Shown one piece after another: positions 1-9,885 of a stretch of 64,000 nucleotides of DNA. The DNA is from Neoarius graeffei. Lineage: Eukaryota > Chordata > Actinopteri > Siluriformes > Ariidae. The DNA lies in contig NC_083592.1 of assembly GCF_027579695.1 (NCBI RefSeq), forward strand, positions 38,169,714 through 38,233,713. The letters run 5' to 3'. Below the pieces are notes generated by a model. It did no database searches. It was given only the letters and a program-made list of their open reading frames with translations, and was not told the origin of the DNA. Both the position numbers and the translations under genes were made by a program. Position 1 is the stretch's first letter; every line of letters begins with the position of its first letter.

Positions 1-2
1 AC

Positions 3-869
3 CTCAAAGGGCCCTTGCCACTTGGCGACTAGTTTAGAACTTGACGTGGGCAATAATACGAGCACTTTGTCTCCTGGCGTGAACTCTCTAAGGCGCACGC
101 CTCTGTCATACAGCCGGCTTTGATGTTCTTGTGCCTGCCGCAAATTCTCCTGGGTTAGGTGCGTGAGGGTGTGGAGTTTTGCGTGCAGGTCAAGAACATA
201 CTGAATTTCATTTTTACTTGGTGAAGGTCCTTCCTCCCAATTTTCCAATAGCATGTCCAGAATGCCATGCTGCTTACACCCATATAATAATTCAAAAGGA
301 GAAAACCCCGTGGAGGCTTGTGGGACCTCTCATACTGCAAACAACAGGGACTCGAGCCACTTATCCCAATTACGCACATCTTCACTTACAAATTTGTGGA
401 TTATGTTTTTGAGTGTTTGGTTAAATTGCTCTAATAAGCCATCCATTTGTGGGTGATAGATACTGGTGAGGATAGACTTAATCCCCAGTAACCCATACAG
501 CTCGCGCAGTGTGCATGACATAAACAAAGTGCCTTGGTCTGTCAGGATTTCTTTCGGAATCCCAACCTGGGAGATAAAGCGGAAGAGTGCTTCTGCAATA
601 CTGCATGCTGAGATATTGCATAGAGGCACTGCTTCCGGATATCGCATTGCATAGTCCACTAGAACTAAAATAAAGCGATATCCCTGTGCTGACCAATCTA
701 ATGGCCCAACGAGATACATCCCAATTCGCTCAAACAGGGTCTCGATTAGAGGAAGAGGGCACAATGGCACTTTTGGAGTGGCCGCGGGATTTACTAATTG
801 ACATTCACAGCATGCCGCACACCATCGACGGACATCCCTGCGAATCCCTGGCCAATAGAACCGGGCCAT
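3..869 (-). pseudogene. Integrase, nonsense-interrupted, cut by the window edge
   Basis: This would insert the element's cDNA. The zinc-binding region begins upstream of 869 (two His in the SHFNPMAGHLG stretch) and ends with WCAACCECQL. The rve core follows: LTDQGT gives the second catalytic Asp (residue 111 of the 180-residue frame 869-330) and LLEQFNQTLK the Glu, 35 residues further on. The first catalytic position reads GMYLVGPL, with Tyr where Asp is expected. A TGA at 330-332 interrupts, after which the same phase continues through the FSPFELLYG and LVAKWQGPFE motifs of the C-terminal region to position 3. Upstream, TGA 873-875 and TAA 891-893 also break the frame. The copy is therefore inactive. 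Confidence 0.85.
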
Positions 870-983
870 TATTCAGGCTAGTGTTTTGTCTTACCCCAAG
901 TGTCCAGCCATGGGATTAAAGTGAGAATATGAATACGAGAATACGAGTTCCCTACGGCTCTTTGGGATTAACAACTGGGTTAC

Positions 984-1769
984 TCATTCCTTAGTTTGAG
1001 TGTCCTGCGTCACTCGGTACAATCTATCTTTAATAATGGCAAAATAGGGGAAGGTCGGTGCCGCACTTGGCTGAAGAGTTTGACCATCGATTACTCTCAC
1101 TTGGTCAAATGCATGCCACAGAGTCTTGTCTCGCGACTGCTCTAACGGGAAATCCCCAAGGGAATCCCCGAGAGAGGGAGGAGTGGGCTGCTCCTCACTC
1201 TGATGCGGTGTTGACGTAGACGGCTCTGTGACAGCTTCTCCCGCCAATGCCACACTGGGATCTTCCCGTGACCTACTAGGGCAGGACCCACTATGTGTTA
1301 AATATTCCATTAGTCTTTTAAATCCTGGCCAGTCAGTACCCAAAATCAACGAGTGGGTAAGACGGGGACTAACCGCTGCCTTTATTCTATGCATTTGGCC
1401 CCAGAATAGAATATGGACAGATGCTAGAGGGTAATGGTGAACATCCCCATGCACACACAACACTTTCACCACTTGTGCTCTCCCCAATGCCTCACCTTGC
1501 ACCAGGTGAATTGAGGTCTGATTACAACCAGAATCCACCAAAGCATGATATGTATCCCCTTGAATACTCACCAGTATGCGATATGCTCCGGCCTGATCGG
1601 GGGCGGTTTCTGGCGCGTCAGGGATCCAGATTACAGCACCCACCTCCCTTGCGGAGCTCTGACTTTGGAGATGCTCCGACTCCCCACCACGCCAGCACAC
1701 CGGCCCAGGCTTTCCCTCTGCACTGGTGTTATGGGTGTCACTCACCTGAGGGGGAGACAACACAGACAC
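984..1769 (-). pseudogene. Zinc knuckle, aspartic protease and pre-integrase linker (pol 5' part)
   Basis: The product would process the gag-pol polyprotein. Near residue 25 a degenerate CCHC knuckle is visible: Cys25 and His33 fit, but residue 28 is Gly and residue 38 is Ser. The protease active site is ALVDSGCNQTS (Asp79-Ser-Gly), and the distal flap or hydrophobic motif is LILGTDWPGF. The C-terminal stretch (FDQVRVIDGQ...IKDRLYRVTQ) is of the kind found directly before the integrase zinc-binding domain. The frame ends at TGA 984-986 but stays open in the same phase towards the integrase. RT motifs such as YxDD are absent. The ATG at 1769 is probably internal to a longer gag-pol frame. Confidence 0.8.
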
Positions 1770-2024
1770 AGAAGAGGGAGATGGGAGGACACCACGGGTG
1801 CGACGGGCCGGCTGGGGAGGAGCCAGCCGCCGTCTCCATGGCAGGGGAATGGGGTGGAGAGGGGGACAAGAGACAGGAGAGGGAGAGAGAGAAGAGAAGC
1901 GAGGGGAGACACCTCATCTGCCTGCCGTTGGAGCCGCCTCCAGATGGTCCTCCACCAGCTCGATGGCTCGTTCCAGTGACGCCGGGTGGTGACACTGGAC
2001 CCATTCCGCCATTCCTTCCGAAAG

Positions 2025-2591
2025 TCAAGAGATAAACTGCTCCAGTGCCACCAGATCGATGATCTCATCACCGTCGCGGTCTTCCGCCCTCAGCCACCAC
2101 TGGCAGGCATCCCGGAGTTGCTGACCGAATGCAAATGGGCGGCTGACCTCCTCCAGGAAGCACTGGCAATGTTGCTCTGGGGAGCGGCCGAGCCACTGCA
2201 GAATGGCTTTCCTTAGGTCAGCATAGACCAGTCGGCTGTCAAAAGGGAGCTGCTGTGCTGAAAGCTGCGCCTCGCCAGTCAGGAGCGGGAGGAGGCACAC
2301 CGCGCGCTGCTCCTGCGGCCACCCCCACGCCTCGGCTGCTTGCTCAAAGAGAGCGAGGAATGCTTCCGGATCGTCCTGTGGTCCCATCTTCACGAGGGTG
2401 GTGGCAGTGGTGGCCAACAGCCCTGCTGACGCGAGCAGGTGCCGGAATGCCTGGCGATCTTCTTGCTGGGCCAGCATCAAGGCTTCGAAGCATTGCTGCT
2501 GCTCCTTCCAGAGGGTGATCAGCGCTTGATGCTGGTTCTGCTGGGCGGTAGCGAGGGCAAGGATGAGCTCTTCAAATGGGGAGGACTCCAT
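2025..2591 (-). pseudogene. gag with SCAN-like capsid region
   Basis: This is the gag remnant of the LTR element and would build its particle core. The frame is open further upstream to 2693, but those first 34 codons lie in the LTR and primer site, so the ATG at 2591 (MESSPFEEL) is the likelier start. A glutamine-rich N-terminal part is followed, from about residue 70, by PEAFLALFEQAAEAWGWP and later WWLRAEDRDGDEIIDLVALEQFI. This pattern resembles the SCAN domain of vertebrate zinc-finger proteins, which is thought to derive from a Gmr1-like capsid. The frame stops at a TGA at 2025-2027, but gag-like sequence in the same phase continues (QCHHPASLERAIELVEDHLEA) to another TGA. Both stops could be CGA-to-TGA changes. 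Confidence 0.75.
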
Positions 2592-2611
2592 GGGGTGGTT
2601 CCCTTCTGTGC

Positions 2612-2629
2612 TCCTGGGTTTCAGCACCA
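2612..2629 (-). other. Primer-binding-like site of the LTR element
   Basis: Two bases inside the LTR edge the minus strand reads TGGTGCTGAAACCCAGGA. A TGG start fits pairing with the CCA end of a tRNA. I cannot name the tRNA with confidence. Confidence 0.6.
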
Positions 2630-2630
2630 C

Positions 2631-2961
2631 TGTAACAACTCCTGATGTGGGTGGAGCACAGAAGCATGGCAGACGAGAGTTGATGTTAGCCAAACCACTT
2701 TATTTAGCTTTTCAGCTTGCTTGCTTGCTTGCTTGCTTGCTTTCTTTCTTACTCATTCACTCACTCACTCATTCATACATTTGTTGTGGTCGGGGAAAGA
2801 GCTTCTTTTCTTTGCTCTCTCTCTCCTTTTATGCTCCATCCCTGTAACACACACACACACACACACATTATTGACAGCAGGTGGAATGACTTAACCACTT
2901 ACCTTCCGCGACCCCAACCTCCATTCACAGACTGCTGCTTGGCCACGCCCCCACTGCCACA
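2631..2961 (-). repeat. 5' LTR of the gypsy-type element
   Basis: On the minus strand the segment starts TGTGGCAG and ends TGTTACA, giving the usual TG...CA ends and a length of 331 bp. Inside are a TATA-like ATAAAAGG near 2826-2834 and an AATAAA polyadenylation signal near 2700-2706. Low-complexity tracts (CTTG, TCAC and CA repeats) lie within it. The outer end abuts sequence recognisable as LINE. Only one LTR is in the window, so the boundaries rest on the TG/CA ends, the adjacent primer site and the LINE junction. Confidence 0.75.
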
Positions 2962-3838
2962 TCATGGATGGGATCTCGAGGTGCAGCCAGGGTGAGGAGG
3001 GGGTCCGGTTTGGGAACTTCAAAATTGCATCTCTGCTTTTTGCAGATGATGTGGTTCTGTTGGCTTCTTCAGAGCATGACTTTCAGTACACACTGGGACA
3101 GTTTGCAGGTGAAAGTGAAGTGGGATGAGAGTCAGCATCTCCAAGTCTGAGGCCATGGCTCTCTGCTGGAAAACGGTGCTCCCTCCAGGTTGGGCGTGAG
3201 TTGCTGCCCCAAGTGAAGGAGTTCAAGTATCTCAGGGTCTTGTTCACAAGTGATGATAAAATGGAGCGTGGGATGGACAGGTGGATTGGGGCGGTGTCAG
3301 CAGTAATGCAGGCATTGTATTGGACCATCGTGGTGAAGAGGGAGCTGAGCCAGAAGGCAAAGCTTTCGATTTACCGGTCAATCTATGTTCCAACCCTCAC
3401 CTGTGGTCATGAGTTTTGGGTAGTGACCGAAAGGATGAGATCGCGGATACAAGCGGCTGAAATGAGCTTTCTCCATAGGGTGGCTGGGCTCAGCCTTAGA
3501 GACAGGTTAAGGAGCTCAGACATCCAGAGGGATCTTGGAGTAGAGCCGCTGCTCTTTCATGTCAAAAGGAGTCAGCGGAGGTGGTTCAAGCATCTGATTA
3601 GGATGCCTCCTGGGCGCCTTCCTTTGGAGGTTTTCTGGGCATATCCAACTGGGAGGAGACCTTGGGGTAAACCCAGAACATGCTGGAGAGATCATATATC
3701 TCATCTGGCCTGGGAGCGCCTTAGGATCCCCCAGGAGGAATTGGAAAGTGTTGCTGGGGAGAGGAATGCCTGGAATACCCTGCTTAGCCTGCTGCCACTG
3801 CGATCCAACCTCGGATAAGTGCAAGAAAATGGATGGAT
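2962..3838 (+). pseudogene. LINE (non-LTR retrotransposon) reverse transcriptase, 3' remnant
   Basis: The stretch encodes the end of a LINE ORF2. At 3018-3065 the RT catalytic motif LLFADDVVLLAS is readable. A small frame break follows near 3115 and is compensated near 3178. A 205-aa open stretch (3201-3818) then carries VKEFKYLRVLFTS, the AAEMSFLHRVAGLSLRDR region and the basic GRRPWGKPRTCWRDHISHLAWERL motif typical of the C-terminus of this common fish LINE. It ends with a stop, a short 3' tail and ATGGATGG repeats. The 5' part is missing where the LTR element abuts. A second fragment of the same family lies at 60610-60855. I do not assign a clade. Confidence 0.85.
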
Positions 3839-4061
3839 GGAAGGATCTTTAAGTATATTAATGAGAATGGCCTGCAGTTTCATTTTGAATCTTTTTTTTT
3901 TGGGGGGGGGGGTCTCTTAGAGAAGCTGGTATCACATTTCATAAACTTGCACCTACTCTTGAAAAAGCATTTATTTGAATTTCTAACCCATTCAATAGAG
4001 TGCATACCTCCACCAAGCCACATATTAAGGACCCCAAAATCAAATCACTTGAATCCAGGAT

Positions 4062-4185
4062 AATACTAAAACTGTACACCAAATTTCATCAAAATCTATT
4101 CACTATTTTTTGAGTTACATTGGGAACAGACAAACAAACGGAGGCGAAAATATAACCTCCTCCAACAAAGTTGGCAGATGTTAAA
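4062..4185 (+). repeat. Probable dispersed repeat fragment
   Basis: The sequence around ACAAACGGAGGCGAAAATA and CCTCCTCCAACAAAGTTGG matches, from memory, a dispersed repeat common in fish intergenic DNA. A partly similar sentence occurs near 20690-20790. Family not assigned. Confidence 0.35.
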
Positions 4186-4211
4186 AAAAGTAAAAATAAA
4201 ATGACTATTAC

Positions 4212-4212
<1 letters not shown>

Positions 4213-4288
<76 letters not shown>
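4213..4288. repeat. (GATA)n microsatellite
   Basis: Nineteen uninterrupted GATA units. Confidence 0.98.
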
Positions 4289-4289
<1 letters not shown>

Positions 4290-6362
4290 GAAACCATGTT
4301 AGTTTTTTTTTAATATGGTAAATAAGTATGGTAAAAATCCACTAGAAAACTAATAACGATATTAAAGACATTTGTTCATTTCTGTAAATGCAAATACAGT
4401 GAAAATCCTGAGATTTTGCATTTGCGTGATATTTCACCTTGTCTGTACATCAACTAAAGCTTGAGCAAAAAATGTGTCAAATTTACAGCTATGTGAAAAC
4501 ATACTCATTTTAAATATGGCTTTTAGAAAATTATGGAAAGTATGGCTTTACAAAGCAACTCTTTTTTATGTAAATCATGTCAGTATGTTATTAACTTTCA
4601 ATACAACAATAATTAAAGTCCACTACTTAAACATCCATAACTCTGCCATTTTACAGGTTCATTTCAGAGCATACAGATAATCAATTTCTTCTTATCTTTG
4701 TAACTGGAATGGAAAGTTTAGATTTTTGTAAAACCCGGCTGACTTTATCAGGCTAAATTGCAAATGCTGCTTTCTGGAACCCATTGCTAGATTGCATTTC
4801 AAATACAGTATTTTATTATTTATGACATTCATACCTCTAATCTTTCAATTCTCAGCTTACTTCAAGAGGTGACGTGAGGCATATACAACATCTACGGCAC
4901 TTTAAATTCCTTCTTGTGCAGAAAATTTTGAATTCTCGTACTTACAATAAAAATTGGACCTCATCAAACCTGCATACAGACAAGTATAATGAAGCAATGA
5001 AGCTTAATAAATACCAATTATTCATATCCCCTATGTGTGTGCATGTCATTTATTATTTAAACAGAGTCACACCCACAATTAACCATACATGGTATGTAAG
5101 GATCACTTCAAAGCGTCTCTAAAGAAAGGACTCTGACATCCTTTTTGCTGTTGACACAAAGAAATGGGAGAACAAAAGGAAGCGAAGCAGAGATTTTGAG
5201 TTTGATGAAGTGAAGTGGAGATTTATCAAGCTGTGCTGTTTATCATTGTGCGCTTATGTAATGCTTGAATGTTTAACATTAACAAATGTACTTCACAAGT
5301 CATCTACTCATTCAGAGAATGAAAATGAAAAGCCTTTCAATTAGGATAACGAGATTCATTTTCTGATGCCATTTTAGCAAGAATGCAGTCAATAGTCCCA
5401 GTGATAGATGTTGGGAAAACTGGGAATTGTGTCTTGTTTCACATTGATACAGACTGGACCAAGAGAAATGAGGAGAATAAAACAGTATAGGTACAGTCTG
5501 ACCCAATGATGGTTCAGAAATTTTCACATTATCTCCAAATATTCCAAAAACCCAATGAGTTGAAGTTGCAGAAGTATCGCATGTGTGCCTTGTTTTCCTT
5601 TTCCCAGTCTGGGTTCCAACTGATGGCACAAAATAATCAGTAGTGATTTCTAAGGGGATAAACCACTAAGACTTATACAAAATAAATCAATCCAAGTCCT
5701 AAAATGCCCTCTCTCTAATATTAAATTTAAAAAAAAACAGTGATGGATTTCATAGTTAGTTCAAAATTGTTAGCAGTCCAGACTCACTCTCAAGCAAACA
5801 CCTACATCAAGAGCTCATAAGCCAGCAAATACCATTAGTGATTTTATTTTCCATCCCATCACTATGTTCCTTGCCAATGCATAGTCAAACCTGTGTGTAA
5901 ATACTTGTCAGATGTAATGTTCATGTTCATATTCATAAATTGAAATGTTTGTACACAGGATTTACACACATGTTTACATGTATACACTATTGATAAACAA
6001 TATACATAGTGTAAACATGAGTAAATTAGCTGACAGCAGTTAGCTATGGTCAAAATAAAAAAAAAAGGGAATGGCTTCGTTCACAGACATCCAACTATAT
6101 CATCTTGAGACAAGCCAGTGTTTTAGTTTGGACAATGTTCAAGTCTGGGGGGAATGTCAATGTCTCCCGTGTGTGGACTTTGAAAGCTCTAGGCTCTGGG
6201 TCAAATACAAACCTCTTCTTGGCAGACATTGTGAAGAAAACCTCTAGCCAAGTGACAGCATTATACAAAAGCCTACTCCATCACCTAACATGGATATTCT
6301 ATAGTCCTACATTCCAGTTATGGACATGCACATACACTGAAATAATAGTAATAATAATAATG
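4289..6362. other. AT-rich intergenic DNA
   Basis: No recognisable gene, RNA or transposon. Short ORFs in all frames look random, with no domain motifs and no codon-bias contrast. Confidence 0.6.
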
Positions 6363-6739
6363 AGGGGTGGCACGGTGGTGTAGTGGTTAGCACTGCCACC
6401 TCACAGCAAGAAGGTCCGGGTTCGAGCCCTGTGGCTGGCGAGGGCCTTTCTGTGTGGAGTTTGCATGTTCTCCCCGTGTCCGCGTGGGTTTCCTCCGGGT
6501 GCTCCGGTTTCCCCCACAGTCCAAAGACATGCAGGTTAGGTTAACTGGTGACTCTAAATTGACCGTAGGTGTGAATGTGAGTGTGAATGGTTGTCTGCGT
6601 CTATGTGTCAGCCCTGTGATGACCTGGCGACTTGTCCAGGGTGTACTGTGCCTTTCGCCTGTAGTCAGCTGGGATAGGCTCCAGCTTGCCTGCGACCCTG
6701 TAGAACAGGATAAAGCGGCTAGAGATAATGAGATGAGAT
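6363..6739 (+). mobile_element. tRNA-derived SINE, tail type A
   Basis: The head carries RNA polymerase III A- and B-box-like motifs (GTGTAGTGGTTAGC and GGTTCGAGCC). Then come the core shared with the DANA/Mermaid-like family (GGAGTTTGCATGTTCTCC, GTCCAAAGACATGCAGG) and tail type A (GGGATAGGCTCCAGCTTGCC, then GATAATGAGATGAGAT). It sits in an ATAATAATGAG context that recurs after it and after the next copy. Confidence 0.9.
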
Positions 6740-6750
6740 AATAATGAGAG

Positions 6751-7116
6751 TGGGTGGTGTAGTGGTTAGCACTGTCGCCTCACAGAAAGAAGGTTCTGGG
6801 TTCGAGCCCAGTGGCCGACGGGGACCTTTCTGTGTGGAGTTTGCATGTTCTCCCCGTGTCCGCATGGATTTCCTCCAGGTGCTCCGGTTTCCCCCACAGT
6901 CCAAAGACATGCAGGTTAGGTTCATTGGTGGCTCTAAATTGACCGTAGGTGTAAATGTGAGTGTGAATGGTTGTTTGTCTCTATGTATCAGCCCTGCGAT
7001 GATCTGGCGACTTGTCCAGGGTGTACACCACCTATCACCCATAGTCAGCCAGGATAGGCTCCAGCTTGCCTGCGACCCTGCATAGGATAAGCGGTTACAG
7101 ATAATGGATGGATGGA
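6751..7116 (+). mobile_element. tRNA-derived SINE, tail type A (second, tandem copy)
   Basis: The copy has the same head, core and tail as its neighbour and ends in ATGGATGG. The AATAATGAG-like context occurs before, between and after the two copies, suggesting insertion at or beside the same target. The head lacks the first few bases. Confidence 0.88.
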
Positions 7117-7215
7117 TAATGAGAATGGGGTTTTATTGGAGGTATGGAATATTAAACTAGTGTGCTGAAGCCCGAACTGATGTCCTTGAGAATTTTAGTG
7201 CACAAGGAACACACT

Positions 7216-7415
7216 GGGGGCAGTCATGGCCTGTAGGAGCAGCCTTGGGCCCAAAGGGTTGCCAGTTCAATTCCCAGGACTGGCAGGAAAAATATGAGGG
7301 GAGTTGAGTGAATGAACAGCACTTTCCCTTTCTTCTGTATCATGGCTGAAGTGCTCTTGAGCAAGGCACCTTACTCCCGACTGCTCCCTGGATGCTGTAG
7401 CATAGACCCGTTCAC
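7216..7415 (+). mobile_element. tRNA-derived SINE, second family (GCCATGGCCT-type head)
   Basis: The head is CAGTCATGGCCTGTAGGAGC with a B-box-like AGTTCAATTCC. A GCTCTTGAGCAAGGCACCTT motif follows. Related copies lie at 34185-34368 and 40845-41018. Confidence 0.65.
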
Positions 7416-7888
7416 AGTTTGTACACAATGATGACATAGTACGTATGTGCACAGGTTTTGGCAATGGAAGTATGGGGGAGATCAACAGCTTGTCAAGCTA
7501 TGCAAGGGAACTAATAACAAAAGATCATGACTGTTACCTCAACAAGTTGACTTTGACAAATGGTGACCGACTTCCAGATCCATGTGCTATTAATGAGTAG
7601 GTTGAAGATGTTAGCAAGTGGCCAAATGTACATGTATGAGACTTGGGTTATAATCAACGAATGAGAAAATGATGTCCTCACAGCGAATTGCACCTGTATG
7701 GCAGAGTAAATATCCTGTTATTTGGTGTTGTGGGCTTGGAGCTAACATAGTTCAAAGCTCTATGATATAGTTGTTATGCAAACATGAATTATGCTTCTGT
7801 GTTACTGTCCTTTCAAATTTATCTTAGGTTAGTACCATATCACTCTCCTTACCATGTCAAAAATCGTATGCCTTGCCCCTGTAACTTA

Positions 7889-8697
7889 GGCTACATCCAC
7901 ACGACAACGGCAACGAGATTTTTTTTTTTTTAAATATTGCGTCCACATGGGCAACGGATCAGTAAAATTTCAGGTCCATATGGCAACGCAACGCTTGCTG
8001 AAAACGATGCAATACACATGCCACACCACTACGTGCGCTGTAAGACGGTCCCATTGGAGACACCAGAACAATAGAAGAAGTAGATGCATGCGCATAAACC
8101 CCTTCTTCTGTAGCATTAGACACACAAAGTTTTGATTATTAATCAGTAGCGTAAAATGAAAGACGCGGAAAGAGGAATGAATGGGGGTAGATGGAAGCCG
8201 GTACGCCAACATTCTGATATCCTCCAGAATTCTTTAATGGTCCGGAATAAATTGAATGCTACACGTTGATGGATTACTTTGTTCTTCTACGCCCTTTTTG
8301 AGGAATGTATTGTCGGACTTAAACCAACATCTGAAGAGGTGAGATCTCTCTCACTTTGCACCATTACACAATAAATATTCACAGTGAAAATATTTTGTAA
8401 GCGCGTTTCATGAACTAAGTTATAGGATTTATTGACAACTCGCATCGAGTTCGTTACACTTCTACCCGGCGTGAAGCACTGACAGTCATGTGGTTGTGAC
8501 GTCATCGTAAACAAATCCGTTCTACTCATCCAGACGACTTCGCAATGGCGCCGTTGCCAGATTTTTTCACTCTGGAACCCGTTCTCAAAAGATTTCGTTT
8601 TGGGGCACCCAAAACGCCAGTGCCGTGTGGACGCCAGGCCGAAACGATAAACAATTTTATCAGATTCACCTGAATCTGTTGCCGTGTGGACAGGGCC
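7889..8697. mobile_element. 809-bp non-autonomous DNA element with TTA target duplication (PIF/Harbinger-like)
   Basis: The ends are inverted: left GGCTACATCCACACGACAAC, right (reverse complement) GGCCCTGTCCACACGGCAAC. The three bases TTA flank both sides (7886-7888 and 8698-8700), as is usual for PIF/Harbinger elements. No transposase is encoded. A second member in opposite orientation is at 35496-36702. The right end abuts the THAP remnant. Confidence 0.75.
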
Positions 8698-8700
8698 TTA

Positions 8701-8906
8701 GATAGGTAGATCCCTGATATAAAGTGGGTGCTGCAGCCATGAGCATTTTTGATTGTGTCCTCATTCCAGTCAACATGTTTAATGGCTTGCAGCCACAGAT
8801 GCTGCCGGTTGCTCTGAAACAGTCGTGATCCTGTCGGAATCCTGTAAAACTTGAGTCCACCGGTGGAATATTGATTCTGACAACTGTATACACAACAACC
8901 AGACAT
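8701..8906 (-). pseudogene. THAP zinc-finger domain remnant, probably transposon-derived
   Basis: From the ATG at 8906 the first 65 residues show a THAP pattern: Cys4/Cys5 and Cys9 near the start (MSGCCVYSCQ), FYRIP at 20-24, Trp38 in LWLQAIKH, and Cys58 and His61 in HGCSTHFISG. THAP domains are C2CH zinc-dependent DNA-binding modules found in host regulators and in P, Kolobok and ISL2EU-type transposases. The coding match stops at the edge of the 809-bp DNA element, so the rest is lost. No host THAP gene structure is visible. Confidence 0.6.
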
Positions 8907-9035
8907 TTTGATGCTGGAAACAGTTTTTATTCGATTTCAAACGCTTGCTACCTCATCTGGCTGGGGAACAACACCACTTCCGTTGCCTAAGTGTGCGCAC
9001 AATTTTTGATGATGTCGGCTGTGAAGGGATCGATA

Positions 9036-9165
9036 GCTGCCCATTGCTCTGGGTGTGCGTGTGTGTGTGTGTGTGCGCTCATTGCTCACTAGTGTGTATG
9101 CGTGTGTTCACTGCTTCAGCTGGGTTAAATGCAGAGGAGGAATTTCACTGTACTTGAGTTATCCA
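9036..9165 (+). repeat. SINE tail type B fragment
   Basis: It contains GCTGCCCATTGCTCTGGGTG, a TG run, then TGCTTCAGCTGGGTTAAATG and TTTCACTGTACTTGAG. These match the tails of the SINEs at 12664, 33106 and 63506. The tRNA-like head is absent. Confidence 0.75.
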
Positions 9166-9885
9166 GTGACAATCATTATTTCAGTGACTTGCCTTAATAC
9201 ACTATGTTACAGCTCACAAACTTCCTTCAAATTAAATCCACATTGAATTCAGAATTGAATGCAGAACAACATACTTTTTACAGAATTAAAATATGTTTAT
9301 CTGTTCTTGAGATATTAAAAATCAAAGATTGAAAAAATGGTTTAATTTTTAGAAAACTGCCGTAATATTCTGTATTCGGATCACGTGGTCCAAAATGGGC
9401 CTCATTAATGAATGTTAAAAATGTTAAATCAGTTCACTCTCTTCTTCAAAGTTTCACCAAATGGCTTTATTTGTGCAATATAAAGCTGATCTTAACTCTC
9501 ATTTATACATCAAAAAGAAGGAGAAATCAATGTTAATTAGAAAATCTGCACAAATAAGCACTGAATGTCATTCACATCTACCATTCTCTATCAAAATAAA
9601 AAAGTAATAAAAGAATATTTCTAATACCCTCTTTGTGCGCTGTAGGCCTTTGTATTTCTGAGTAGGGCCTATATGAAAGAATATAAATGATTATTTTGAT
9701 TAATATTTACAGCTTTCAAGGCGAACCTCAAAAAAACTGTGTGATCCACATCCAATAAACAATTCCAATTAATTGAATTGAAATTGACACTCGCGTTTCT
9801 GACTTCCGTTTTTTTTTAAATATCATTCCGACCACTAAGATCTCAATATCTTTCATCAAAACAACTCCAGTTATATTCTAAAATA
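9166..9885. other. Intergenic DNA
   Basis: AT-rich sequence with no gene or repeat that I recognise. Confidence 0.5.

Larger units (their letters stand above)
1..2961 (-). mobile_element. Ty3/gypsy-type LTR retrotransposon, 5' half, Gmr1-like order, decayed
   Basis: Read on the minus strand, this holds a 5' LTR (2961-2631), a tRNA primer-binding-like site, gag with a SCAN-like capsid region, a zinc knuckle with protease, and integrase running off the window edge. Gag, protease and integrase ORFs all lie in the same phase and are broken by nonsense codons. No reverse transcriptase or RNase H lies between protease and integrase. That order is known for the Gmr1-like group of deuterostome Ty3/gypsy elements, where RT follows integrase, so RT is expected to the left of position 1. 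The element appears to have inserted into the LINE remnant that begins at about 2962. Family assignment is from motif recognition; an internal deletion is the alternative. Confidence 0.85.

Noticed and set aside
1421-2035. Plus-strand 204-codon frame in the retroelement
   Set aside because: It lies antisense to the gag-pol region and is proline/arginine-rich only because of GC content.
6385-6430. tRNA gene at the SINE heads
   Set aside because: The A- and B-box-like motifs are there, but the heads do not fold into a full cloverleaf with an anticodon arm that I can pair, and each is followed by SINE core sequence.
8526-8711. Extension of the THAP frame to 126 codons
   Set aside because: Residues after HFISG come from the DNA element inserted next to it, and do not belong to the THAP protein.
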